From positions 1 through 64,000 of the forward strand of contig CAYJEV010000002.1 of the NCBI GenBank assembly GCA_964369265.1: DNA of 64,000 nt, written 5' to 3'. The position numbers and the translations under genes were made by a program. Source of the DNA: DAMCAP01 sp964369265 (lineage in GTDB: Bacteria; Bacillota; Clostridia; Oscillospirales; Ruminococcaceae). This document shows, in pieces, positions 18,214 through 26,369 of this stretch; the first letter of the stretch is position 1, and every line of letters starts with the position of its first letter. The notes below the pieces were generated by a model. The model ran no database searches, was not told where the DNA came from, and saw only the letters and a program-made list of their open reading frames with translations.

Positions 18214-18948
18214 TTAATAATCCATAAGCACAACAAGATTATTCTCTATCGCAAACTCAGCAGCTTGATAAAAGATAGAAAAAGCAAATTTTGCAAGACT
18301 CTCTAAATTCTGTACACTACTTTCATTACTGTTTTCTGTGTATCCTTCTGTTTTTCTCCATGAGTAAATCTCTTCTTTTGTTGCGTTCCAGCTCTTTTCA
18401 TTTACTGCATCTAAGCAAGCTAGCAACAAATCTACAGTTGCAAGATTAAGTTCTCTTCCGTCTGGCACATTGCAAGTAAAGTTAAAATAACCTTTGAAAG
18501 GTATGAACCATTCAGCGTTAGCTAATATAACAACTCTTCCTACATTATCTTCAAGCGCCTTTTTAATAACCTCATCTTTTGATAAATCAAAGTTCTTGTC
18601 AATTGTAGCTGGAGGAGTTAGGTTATATTCTGAATATGCTGCTTTGTAAACCAAAGCAGTCATAGCCATCCAATCAGGCTTATCAGTAAAGTACGGCTTT
18701 TCATTGTTCTCTTCCCAAGCAGTGTAGCTTTCGCCTTCTGGCGGAGTTAATGAACTAGCCAAAAAATTAGCAAATCCCTTCATTCCAGTTTCAATTTGCT
18801 CGACAGAAGCTTGCTCCTCATTTTGATTGCTAGTTGGAGTTACTATTTCATAGTTATATCCCATTTCTTCGGCGATTTGCTGTGTTACTGTTTTCCAGTT
18901 TTTTGCATAATACCTTGTTAGAGTTCCAGCATAAAGATCCATTCCCAT
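18214..18948 (-). CDS. Conserved protein of unknown function
   Basis: 244 aa, acidic, soluble, with no signal peptide. The N-terminus MGMDLYAGTLTRYYAKNWKT is distinctive; an internal GRVVILANAEWFIPFKGYF segment and a C-terminal hydrophobic helix-like stretch follow. I do not recognise a characterised domain. It is a single gene; a GGAG-containing site precedes ATG 18948. A dispersed repeat copy lies just upstream. Confidence 0.75.
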   Translation of the reverse strand: MGMDLYAGTLTRYYAKNWKTVTQQIAEEMGYNYEIVTPTSNQNEEQASVEQIETGMKGFANFLASSLTPPEGESYTAWEENNEKPYFTDKPDWMAMTALVYKAAYSEYNLTPPATIDKNFDLSKDEVIKKALEDNVGRVVILANAEWFIPFKGYFNFTCNVPDGRELNLATVDLLLACLDAVNEKSWNATKEEIYSWRKTEGYTENSNESSVQNLESLAKFAFSIFYQAAEFAIENNLVVLMDY

Positions 18949-18995
18949 TTTTACATCTCCTTTTTATTTTATAAATAATCTCCACTGCGTTCCGT

Positions 18996-19075
18996 TTATT
19001 TAAGTGAAAAGGTAAAAGTGAATAGTGAAGAGTTATGGTGTCGCTTTGCGAGATTTTAAATGACTTACAGTCGGC
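18996..19075 (+). repeat. Dispersed intergenic repeat, copy A
   Basis: About 80 bases, running from ATTTAAGTGAAAAGGTAAAA through GTGTCGCTTTGCGAG to CAGTCGGC, match the reverse complement of 23324-23404 with few differences. It lies between genes, does not encode protein and looks like one end of a MITE-like element. Confidence 0.8.
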
Positions 19076-19135
19076 ATTAGGTGGGTAAATTCATATTAAT
19101 TTTAGTCTTATATCAGATTTTCACCAAATCTAATA

Positions 19136-19173
19136 TAAAAAGAGCGACATATTATATAAAAACAATATGTCGC
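19136..19173 (-). terminator. Terminator of the cyclophilin gene
   Basis: Perfect 10-bp stem, GCGACATATT (19144-19153) and AATATGTCGC (19164-19173). On the minus strand it is followed by TCTTTTT. Confidence 0.85.
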
Positions 19174-19182
19174 AAAATTTTT

Positions 19183-19662
19183 CTATACAAGCTCAACCTT
19201 TGTCATAACTTGGTTTTCAAGAGGTCTATCAGAACGATCTGTTGCAGTTGCCGCTATCTTATCAACAACCTCAATACCAGATACTACCTTACCAAAAGCA
19301 GCATATTGACCATCAAGATGAGGAGCATTCTCATGCATGATGAAGAACTGAGAACCAGCGGAGTTAGGGCTCATAGATCTAGCCATTGAAAGCACACCCT
19401 TTGTGTGTTTTAGGCTGTTTGGAACACCATTTGAGGAGAATTCTCCCTTAATGTTATGACCAGGTCCGCCCATGCCTGTACCATCTGGGCAACCGCCTTG
19501 GATCATGAAACCGCTTATAACTCTATGGAAGATTAGTCCATTGTAAAAGCCAGCTGTTACAAGATTTTTAAAGTTCTCAACAGATATAGGGGCAACCTCT
19601 GGGTATAGCTCTAATAGGATCTCGCTTCCATCGTTCATTGTAATTTTTACGTTATTTGACAT
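19183..19662 (-). CDS. Cyclophilin-type peptidyl-prolyl cis-trans isomerase
   Basis: 159 aa cytosolic cyclophilin. Typical motifs: VENFKNLVTAGFYNGLIFHR (active-site Arg), FMIQGGCPDGTGMGGPG, GVLSMARSMSPNSAGSQFFI and AAFGKVVSG. It catalyses proline isomerisation in protein folding. There is no signal peptide. ATG 19662, behind a GGAG site, is preferred over an upstream in-frame ATG at 19677. It is transcribed alone or with rmuC upstream, ending at the hairpin before 19173. Confidence 0.95.
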   Translation of the reverse strand: MSNNVKITMNDGSEILLELYPEVAPISVENFKNLVTAGFYNGLIFHRVISGFMIQGGCPDGTGMGGPGHNIKGEFSSNGVPNSLKHTKGVLSMARSMSPNSAGSQFFIMHENAPHLDGQYAAFGKVVSGIEVVDKIAATATDRSDRPLENQVMTKVELV

Positions 19663-19701
19663 TTTATATATCTCCATTTCTATTTTCTACTATTTAAAAT
19701 A

Positions 19702-21096
19702 CTACAATTCTTCGCCACTGTCAATATTTAAACTAAAACTTTGGGTATCATCAAGCAATTCTACATCTTTAAGTCGCCTTAAAATAGCATTTGTTCGAGT
19801 TCCAATAAGCTTATCTAAATCTTCATTGGCTCTTCTAAGCTTAACTCTTGCTGCCTCAAGCACCTCTCCAAACTTCCCAAACTCGCTCTTAACGCTGCTT
19901 AGTATTGTCCACACCTCAGAAGAACGCTTTTGTATAGCGAGGGTTCTAAAGCCCATTTGTAATGAGTTAAGTATTGCAGACATAGTTGTCGGCCCTGCTA
20001 TATTTATTTTATAATCCCTTTGCAGCGTTTCTACTAGCCCATGCCTAACCACTTCAGCATATAAGCCTTCAACAGGAAGGAACATAACTGCAAAATCAGT
20101 TGTGTATGGAGCTTCAATGTATTTCTCTGAGATGTTCTTCGCTTGAAGCTTAATCGCATTTTCGAGAGCCTTATATGCAGTTGCAACTTCATCAGCATTC
20201 GCTGTTTCATAGGCTTCTAGCAGCCTATAATAAGGCTCAATAGGGAATTTTGAGTCAATAGGCAGTAGCACTCCCCTATCGTCAGTTCCAGGCAGCACAA
20301 CAGCAAACTCAACTAAGTTTCTGCTATCAGGAATTGTTGCAACATTCTTTCTATATTGTTCAGGTGCTAAAATCTGCTCTAATATCGCCTCAAGCTGTAT
20401 TTCTCCTAAAGTACCTCTAGTTTTAACATTGCTAAGCACCTTCTTTAAATCGCCAACTCCAACAGCGAGATTTTGCATTTCTCCGAGCCCTTTATGCACT
20501 TGCTCTAGTTGCTTTGTCACAAGCTCAAAGGATTGCGATAGCCTGTCATTTAGAGTCTTTTGAAGCTTTTCATCGACTGTCTGCCTAATCTCATTTAGCT
20601 GCTCACCAACTATTTTTTGAGTGTTTGCACTAGAAGTGATAGACTGCTCTCTTAAGCTCTCCATACTATTTCTAAGGCTCAATACACTTCTGCTATTATC
20701 CTCTGAAAATAGTCGCAATCTCTCCTCAAGAGTGTTTCGCATGCTCTCGCTTTGTTGTTGGTTTTGAGTTAACAATGTTTCAATTCTTGTAGTAAGAGTT
20801 GTTAGCTGAGAGCTTATATTCCTCTCTAACGCCTTGCTTCTATCTTCGCTCAAAGTTGAAGAAGCATTGATTAAAACAGTTATATTTTGCGAGAAAGCAT
20901 TTAAATAGTCTTGTGTGAATTTTAATGTTTCTTGCCTATTTTGTGATAGTGCTGTTTCTAAGCTATTTTTTACTATTAGCTCAAGCTGTTGATTTGTTTC
21001 TTTGCCAGCTTCTTTTAGCTTGCTAGTTATACTAATTCCAAAAAAAGCGACCACTAATAAAGTGACTACCATTAAGCCTAGTATTATTATATCCAT
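19702..21096 (-). CDS. rmuC: RmuC-family DNA recombination protein
   Basis: 464 aa. One N-terminal membrane helix (IIILGLMVVTLLVVAFFGIS) is followed by a long coiled coil (about residues 30-220) and the conserved RmuC nuclease-like domain (GTLGEIQLEAILEQIL, VLLPIDSKFPIEPYYRLLEA, MFLPVEGLYAEVV, TMSAILNSLQMGFRTLAIQK). RmuC limits recombination at inverted repeats, probably as a PD-(D/E)XK-like nuclease. It is 39 bases upstream of the cyclophilin gene. Confidence 0.95.
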   Translation of the reverse strand: MDIIILGLMVVTLLVVAFFGISITSKLKEAGKETNQQLELIVKNSLETALSQNRQETLKFTQDYLNAFSQNITVLINASSTLSEDRSKALERNISSQLTTLTTRIETLLTQNQQQSESMRNTLEERLRLFSEDNSRSVLSLRNSMESLREQSITSSANTQKIVGEQLNEIRQTVDEKLQKTLNDRLSQSFELVTKQLEQVHKGLGEMQNLAVGVGDLKKVLSNVKTRGTLGEIQLEAILEQILAPEQYRKNVATIPDSRNLVEFAVVLPGTDDRGVLLPIDSKFPIEPYYRLLEAYETANADEVATAYKALENAIKLQAKNISEKYIEAPYTTDFAVMFLPVEGLYAEVVRHGLVETLQRDYKINIAGPTTMSAILNSLQMGFRTLAIQKRSSEVWTILSSVKSEFGKFGEVLEAARVKLRRANEDLDKLIGTRTNAILRRLKDVELLDDTQSFSLNIDSGEEL

Positions 21097-21123
21097 TTGT
21101 ATTCTCCTTTAAGTTGTTTAATT

Positions 21124-21161
21124 ATATAAAAAGCCTAAATCCAAGCATAAGGACTTAGGCT
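21124..21161 (-). terminator. Terminator of the DUF3307 gene
   Basis: AGCCTAA-A-TCC (21132-21142) pairs with GGA-C-TTAGGCT (21151-21161). On minus a TTTTTATA tail follows. Confidence 0.8.
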
Positions 21162-21165
21162 AATT

Positions 21166-21867
21166 TTAGATCGTGAAGTAGTAGGTGAAAATTATAACAA
21201 ATGGTGTCATAAATATTCCTTTGATTATCGCAGTTTTAGGAGCGAGCTTTGCAAGGCTCCATGTTGTTAGTATGTATAAGATTAGTGAAGTAAAAATGCC
21301 GCTTGCAATAACAGCTGGATCTGTTGTTGTTATCATCATAATGACAATTGCTATGCCGTATAAAGCATCACATAACACCTCGTCCGCTTGCATAACTCCT
21401 CTTTTTTTATACTGTGATGGCACAATAGCCTTTGCATACATTCTCGAAAATAATGGCGCTGTAAAGATACCAACTAAAAATACAAGAGCCATTGTGATGA
21501 AGTCATTCGTTGCTGGGGCAAGAGGGGTGCTATTGTCCACTGCTATCGTCGCAGCGTAGTATAAAATTCCTATATGCAAAGCTTGATCGACTACAAAATA
21601 TATAAAGTTATGCGCTTTTAATTTTTTAAAGAAAATTGGCCTAATTAAATCAATAAATATATGACTAACAGTTAGTATTAAGGCTAAAGGCCATCCTGTA
21701 TTTCCGAAGAAATAGAATACTGTTATAAATGTGACAATAGCCACAATAATTGAGTGTATCACAACACCAGGAACAGTTTTTGATTTTCCAACAAGCAGAA
21801 AATCAGGCATTATTATATACTCGCAAAAAATATGCGATATTAAAAGTATTATAAAAATTTGAAGCAT
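21166..21867 (-). CDS. DUF3307 membrane protein
   Basis: 233 aa with about seven hydrophobic segments. HIFCEYIIMPDFLLVGKSK, VIHSIIVAIVTF and LTVSHIFIDLIRP match DUF3307, including the conserved His/Asp pairs (HSII, HIFID, DQALHI) that could bind metal. DUF3307 genes often neighbour SatD, but no satD gene is present here. Function unknown. GGGAGAG lies before ATG 21867. Confidence 0.85.
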   Translation of the reverse strand: MLQIFIILLISHIFCEYIIMPDFLLVGKSKTVPGVVIHSIIVAIVTFITVFYFFGNTGWPLALILTVSHIFIDLIRPIFFKKLKAHNFIYFVVDQALHIGILYYAATIAVDNSTPLAPATNDFITMALVFLVGIFTAPLFSRMYAKAIVPSQYKKRGVMQADEVLCDALYGIAIVIMMITTTDPAVIASGIFTSLILYILTTWSLAKLAPKTAIIKGIFMTPFVIIFTYYFTI

Positions 21868-22073
21868 TACATCTCTCCCACTAGCTTTTTTGTTGCTTCT
21901 TTTTCGGCTATTTTCCTTTGAAAACTAGAAAAAGGTACACAATATTACATATAAGTGTATTAAGTGCCTATTTATTTTACCATATATTTATTTGCCTATC
22001 AAGCATATTTGTAACATTTTTTTAAAGTTAAGTATATAATAAAAGTGAATAAACAGAAATGAGGTGTTTATTT

Positions 22074-22415
22074 ATGGCTGTTACTTCTTTGACAGCTGTC
22101 TGGTTATCAGCTGACAAAATAGCCGCTGCTGATATGATGTTCCTGTTTTTAAGAGATTGTAAACTTCAAAGGCGATTTGAGGAGGCAACACTTATACTTT
22201 GGGGACCTAGTGTTTTGGAGGCAGTGGAGAATGATTATATTAAAACTCAACTAGAAATCTTGTTGTCAGTCGGCGTTGCTGTTAGAGCATGCAAGGCTTG
22301 TGCTAGCCTATATGGAGTGGTTGAAGAACTGGCTGCACTTAACATTCCTCCAGAACCACTATCAGAACATATCAGCGAGCTAATAAAAGCAAATCAAGGC
22401 TTGATTTTTATATAA
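22074..22415 (+). CDS. DsrE-family-like protein
   Basis: 113 aa. The pattern ATLILWGPSVLEAV, a middle helix, then GVAVRACKACASLYGVVEEL resembles DsrE/YchN-like sulfur-relay proteins, with two Cys (residues near 75-80) in the position of their active-site loop. ATG 22074 follows GAGGTG by 7 bases; the upstream in-frame ATG overlaps that site. Single gene ended by a strong terminator. Participation in persulfide transfer is inferred from the family. Confidence 0.8.
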   Translation: MAVTSLTAVWLSADKIAAADMMFLFLRDCKLQRRFEEATLILWGPSVLEAVENDYIKTQLEILLSVGVAVRACKACASLYGVVEELAALNIPPEPLSEHISELIKANQGLIFI

Positions 22416-22427
22416 TACTGCAAAGCT

Positions 22428-22462
22428 AGAGGAGGCAATCAAAATTGATAACCTCCTCTTTT
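22428..22462. terminator. Bidirectional terminator
   Basis: AGAGGAGG (22428-22435) pairs with CCTCCTCT (22452-22459), with an inner ATCAA/TTGAT stem, followed by TTTT. It lies between convergent genes. Confidence 0.85.
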
Positions 22463-22468
22463 AGTGCC

Positions 22469-22750
22469 TTATTTTAGATCATCCATTGTCATTGCAATAG
22501 ATGGATAGTGATCAAGCTCTCTTAAATCTACATCATATGGAACAGCGTACACCATCCAATAAGCAGTTTTGTCCTTATCTTTAGAGTACTGCTTAAACTT
22601 CTTTTTAGCAAGTGCGGTATCAGTGGTAACAAAAATAACCTCTGTCACTCCGACTTTCTCCTCAGGCAGCTGATGCACATACCCTCTCATTATAACTTTT
22701 AAAGGATATTTGTCGCTAAGACCTAGCTTTACATACTCATCAAAACTCAT
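22469..22750 (-). CDS. Small conserved protein of unknown function
   Basis: 93 aa, soluble and Lys-rich (MSFDEYVKLGLSDKYPLKVI at the start, then VTEVIFVTTDTALAKKKF). I do not recognise the family. The second ATG (22750) has the better distance to GGAGG than the first (22756). It overlaps the upstream HTH gene by 11 bases, so the two are translationally coupled. Confidence 0.7.
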   Translation of the reverse strand: MSFDEYVKLGLSDKYPLKVIMRGYVHQLPEEKVGVTEVIFVTTDTALAKKKFKQYSKDKDKTAYWMVYAVPYDVDLRELDHYPSIAMTMDDLK

Positions 22751-23135
22751 TTTCATTCCTCCTTACCTGTTCTTTTTTAAAAAGCATATCTGCTGAAATA
22801 CTATACAGCTTTGAAATCTGCATTAAATTATTTGTAGAAGGCATGCTAGCATTATTTTCCCATTTTGAAACTGCTTGCCTTGTAACTCCTAGAGTTTCAG
22901 CAATATATTCTTGCGAAAAATTATTTTTTTGCCTGTAATATTTTAGTTTCTCTCCTAAGCTAGCATTCTCTTCACAATCATTTTCGCTGCTCTTTTGATT
23001 TAGTGTGTTATTTGTGTTTATGTATTTTAGCAAGGCTTTAACAATAAGGAATAATATCATTATTCCTAACACAACAACACCCACAAGAATAATAGTGTTC
23101 ATAAGCATAAAAACTAGCGTCCAATCAAACTTCAT
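22740..23135 (-). CDS. Membrane-anchored XRE-type helix-turn-helix regulator
   Basis: 131 aa. One N-terminal membrane helix (about residues 9-34) precedes an XRE HTH domain at about 59-115, with SQEYIAETLGVTRQAVSKWE as the DNA-reading unit. HTH proteins of this type usually carry a membrane segment at the C-terminus or none, so the order is unusual. It ends with TGA inside the next gene, which shows that TGA acts as a stop in this genome. Promoter binding would occur at the membrane surface. Confidence 0.85.
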   Translation of the reverse strand: MKFDWTLVFMLMNTIILVGVVVLGIMILFLIVKALLKYINTNNTLNQKSSENDCEENASLGEKLKYYRQKNNFSQEYIAETLGVTRQAVSKWENNASMPSTNNLMQISKLYSISADMLFKKEQVRRNENEF

Positions 23136-23238
23136 AACATTACCTCCAATATTTATATATAGATTATATCAAAATATTTTAGTTGCGACAAGAAATTATC
23201 TGTCAACTATAGGTTGCAACTATTATTTATATTTGACT

Positions 23239-23404
23239 TAGTGAAAAATGAAGAATGAAAAGTGAAAAGTTAATGTATCACTTCGTGATAAATTGAAAAT
23301 TATATGCTATATCAAAGCTCCAAGCCGACTGCAAGTCATTTTAAATGTCGCAAAGCGACACCATCATTCTTCACTATTCACTTTTACCTTTCCACTTAAA
23401 TAAA
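23239..23404. repeat. MITE-like intergenic repeat, copy B
   Basis: About 165 bases. The left end (AGTGAAAAATGAAGAATGAA) and the reverse complement of the right end (TTTAAGTGGAAAGGTAAAAG) are similar, giving imperfect terminal inversions. Each end carries a small hairpin (ATCAC-TTC-GTGAT at the left, GTCGC-AAA-GCGAC at the right). The right 80 bases match copy A at 18996-19075 inverted. No protein is encoded. It fills the interval between two minus-strand genes. Confidence 0.75.
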
Positions 23405-23420
23405 TGCAAAGTAATAGAGG

Positions 23421-23972
23421 TTATTTGTAATCTAAAAGCAATGATAAATCTTGCTTAAAGACCTCTTTTAATAAAGGGTTTCGCAACACTGCAGCTGGAT
23501 GATAGCAAGGAAGTATTGGTATATTTATGCTGCTAGAAGCCATAATTTTACCATGCGAGTCTGCCATTTTAAATCCTTTTCCTAAAAGTGCCTTTGAAGG
23601 AACTGCACCAACAGCTATAATTAGTTTTGGAGATAGCATATTAAGCTCTGTAATTAAATACTTGCTGCATTCTGCGATTTCTGATGTCTTTGGTGTACGA
23701 TTATCTAAAGGACGGCATCTGCATGTATTCGTGATAAAAAACTCCTCTTCAACATTTAAGCCAAGCTCTGCAATAACCTTTCTCATCAACTGTCCGCTTC
23801 GCCCTATAAATGGCTTGCCTCCCTCGTCTTCTGTTTTGCCTGGCGCTTCGCCAACTATAACAAAGCTTGGATTTTCTGTACCAACACCATAAACAATCCT
23901 TGTTCGGTCTTTATATAATGGGCATTTTTCGCATTCGCCTATAATATCGCTCATCTTTTTATTATGTATCAT
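23421..23972 (-). CDS. Uracil-DNA glycosylase, iron-sulfur (family 4-like)
   Basis: 183 aa. Motif A GEAPGKTEDEGGKPFIGRSG and motif B in CYHPAAVLRN match thermostable-type family 4 enzymes. Cys14 and Cys17 with Cys86 and Cys102 give the expected 4Fe-4S ligands. It excises uracil from DNA to start base-excision repair. The start overlaps the upstream stop (TAATG), so translation is coupled to the preceding gene. Confidence 0.9.
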   Translation of the reverse strand: MIHNKKMSDIIGECEKCPLYKDRTRIVYGVGTENPSFVIVGEAPGKTEDEGGKPFIGRSGQLMRKVIAELGLNVEEEFFITNTCRCRPLDNRTPKTSEIAECSKYLITELNMLSPKLIIAVGAVPSKALLGKGFKMADSHGKIMASSSINIPILPCYHPAAVLRNPLLKEVFKQDLSLLLDYK

Positions 23973-24400
23973 TATTCTTTGCTCTCATTCTTTGAAATAA
24001 AGCTATTTATTTTGTCTTCGCTATAACCTAAAAGCACACCAAAACGTTTTGCTATTTCTTCTCTTTTAGGAGTGTATTCATTTGTCATTAAAAGCTTAGA
24101 TTTTTCGTTCTTTATCGCTAAATACTCCTCAATAATATTATCATCTTTAAAAAATAATATCACAATGCTGTTATGAGTGTAAAAGCTTGGAAATAAATCT
24201 GTAACTAAAAACTCTTTGTCCACATAATACTTAGTTCCATACTTTTCGCAAATTCCCTCAGTTACCTTAACAATGCTAGAAAAATCAGCATTGTCTTCTA
24301 ATGGGTGGGACAAAGCTATGTTCTTTATCCCACCAGCTACCATCTCATTAAAGCAGTCTATTACCCCAAGCTCAAATGAAAACTTATCTACATATCTCAC
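23972..24400 (-). CDS. Conserved clostridial protein of unknown function
   Basis: 142 aa, soluble. GTG start at 24400 after AGGAGGAG. Recognisable stretches are GVIDCFNEMVAGGIKNIALS near residue 12 and KRFGVLLGYSEDKINSFI near the end. No known catalytic motif is seen. It lies 23 bases after the CapA-VanY gene and overlaps the glycosylase start by one base, so it is part of a three-gene unit. Confidence 0.75.
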   Translation of the reverse strand: MRYVDKFSFELGVIDCFNEMVAGGIKNIALSHPLEDNADFSSIVKVTEGICEKYGTKYYVDKEFLVTDLFPSFYTHNSIVILFFKDDNIIEEYLAIKNEKSKLLMTNEYTPKREEIAKRFGVLLGYSEDKINSFISKNESKE

Positions 24401-24423
24401 TTTTCTCCTCCTAATTGGCTATC

Positions 24424-26244
24424 CTAATTTTTGCCTAAATATTCTTCCAGCGTCAAGCCTTTTTCTGTTAGCTCTTTTGCTAGATCTACACCAACATATC
24501 TATAATGCCAAGGCTCGTATCCATAACCAGTAATTTCAGTTTTATCGGCTGGATATCTAAGGATAAAGCCATAGTCTGCAGCATTATCCGAAAGCCATGC
24601 AAATGCCTCAGTTTGATCAAAAGCGGCAGTCAATGCTCCGCCGCCAGCCTCCCACTTCGGTGTTGTTATATCAATCGCCAGCCCTGTGTGGTGTTCGCTC
24701 GTTCCAGGATAAGCAAGGTATGCCGAAGTTAGTGAAGTCGCTTCTTCTGGAGTTTTGCCAGCGTCAATCCAGCTCTGATATGTGTTGTTATAATATAGTT
24801 CTTGAAGGGCATATGTTCTGTGAGCTGATCTTAAATAAAGCTCATTTCCAGCCTCTTTTGCAGCAGCAAACATATTCACTAAATCTTCAACTATTCTAGA
24901 GTCAACCTTCATATCAGCTCTTCCATTAATATCATAATTCCCGCTTATCAAAGTTAGTTCAACAGGATACTCCCCTTCATAGGCATGCTCCTTATTTAAA
25001 AGGGCAACCATCCATTCCTCAACTTGAGCCAGAGGAGTTTCAGGAATTTTAAGTGCTTCTTCTGATAAAGGCTGGTAAAACTCGCCAAGCACATTCTCAT
25101 AAACAGAATTTGCATACTCTAGCGTCAGAGGTATATCAAAATTTCTAATACCATGTTCATTTGCAAGCTGGTGAGTATACTCATCTAACGGATATACCTT
25201 AAAACCTTTTTTGCCATCGACATAATGGTTTATTATTCCTTCTGCAGTTGCAGAGGTTATTGAGATATTGCCTTCTATACTTTTAGTAAACTCAACCTTT
25301 GCTGCAACACCAAGCATACAGCTAGTAACTTCCATTGAATGCACTAAATTGCCAAGTCCATAGTAAACAAGGGTTTTGCTTCCGTTTTCACCCTCTATCC
25401 ACTCTATCTCACCAGGAACATGTGTGTGATGCCCTAAAACAAGCTCTACTCCCTCATCAGCCATCATTTCTGCAAAGTTCTTTTGGCTGGCTGAAGTCAT
25501 AAATGAATATTCGTTGCCCCAATGAATTGACACTATAGTCACATCGGCAAGCTGTTCTGCCTTTTGAATGTCAGATTTAATAAGCTCTGCATCAATAAGA
25601 TTTGTCATATATGCTTTATCTTCCGGAAGAACAAAGCCATTTAATCCGTAAGTATAGCTTAGAAAGGCAAATTTTATCCCCTCTCGCTCAATTATTGCGA
25701 CATTGTCCCTTTCTTCCTTGGAAGAATACATCCCTATCATTGTAACTTCAGGCTGAGATTCCCAAAACTCGATTGTGTTTTGGATGCCAGCAATGCCTTT
25801 ATCCATTGTATGATTGCTTGCCTGATTAACAACATCAAAGCCAAGCTCTGCTAAGGCAATACCAGAATTATCAGGCGCATTAAATATTGGATATCCACCA
25901 ATACCTAATTCCTCGCCAGCAATAACAGTTTCTTGATTTACAAAAGATATATCAGCGCTCTTAATATCCTCCGCTATTTCGCTATAATAAGATTTATAGT
26001 CTTCGACAGATTCTCCGTCTATTATAACTGATTCATGATAAAGATTATCTCCAACAGCATATAAGCTAACCTTTATTTCTTCTGGCTGTTTAATTACCTC
26101 AACTATTTCAGAGGAGCTAGAAGCTTCGCTACTTTCTATTGTAGATGAAGCCTTCATTTCCCTTGCACAGCCTGTTGTCAATGCAAGAGTTAGCATTATA
26201 AAACATAGATGTTTCCTTAGTAAAAAGTTATTTGGTTTTTTCAT
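24424..26244 (-). CDS. Lipoprotein fusing a CapA metallophosphatase-like domain to a VanY carboxypeptidase
   Basis: 606 aa. Lipoprotein signal with lipobox TTGC near residues 23-26. Residues about 55-380 form a CapA (poly-gamma-glutamate synthesis type) domain with AVGDNLYHE, SNHTMDKG, IHWGNEYSF and LGHHTHVPG metal-site motifs. Residues about 440-600 are a peptidase M15/VanY domain with SEHHTGLAIDI and EPWHYRYVG, the zinc ligands and catalytic Glu of D-Ala-D-Ala carboxypeptidases. It would act outside the membrane on cell-wall peptides. The fusion of these two families is unusual. Confidence 0.9.
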   Translation of the reverse strand: MKKPNNFLLRKHLCFIMLTLALTTGCAREMKASSTIESSEASSSSEIVEVIKQPEEIKVSLYAVGDNLYHESVIIDGESVEDYKSYYSEIAEDIKSADISFVNQETVIAGEELGIGGYPIFNAPDNSGIALAELGFDVVNQASNHTMDKGIAGIQNTIEFWESQPEVTMIGMYSSKEERDNVAIIEREGIKFAFLSYTYGLNGFVLPEDKAYMTNLIDAELIKSDIQKAEQLADVTIVSIHWGNEYSFMTSASQKNFAEMMADEGVELVLGHHTHVPGEIEWIEGENGSKTLVYYGLGNLVHSMEVTSCMLGVAAKVEFTKSIEGNISITSATAEGIINHYVDGKKGFKVYPLDEYTHQLANEHGIRNFDIPLTLEYANSVYENVLGEFYQPLSEEALKIPETPLAQVEEWMVALLNKEHAYEGEYPVELTLISGNYDINGRADMKVDSRIVEDLVNMFAAAKEAGNELYLRSAHRTYALQELYYNNTYQSWIDAGKTPEEATSLTSAYLAYPGTSEHHTGLAIDITTPKWEAGGGALTAAFDQTEAFAWLSDNAADYGFILRYPADKTEITGYGYEPWHYRYVGVDLAKELTEKGLTLEEYLGKN

Positions 26245-26369
26245 TCTGCTTCCTCCTCTTTCTTCTAGTTTGATTTTATCATAGTATTGTCTTTATTTCA
26301 ATGAAAAGACACATAATTTAAAAATTTCTTAAATAAAATTACTTATGATAATTTTATGGAGGTGCAGTT

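Noticed and set aside
21868..21950. Short peptide gene on the minus strand just before the DUF3307 gene (ends KKLVGEM)
   Set aside because: It is open for only about 25 codons after an in-frame TAA and has no acceptable start codon.
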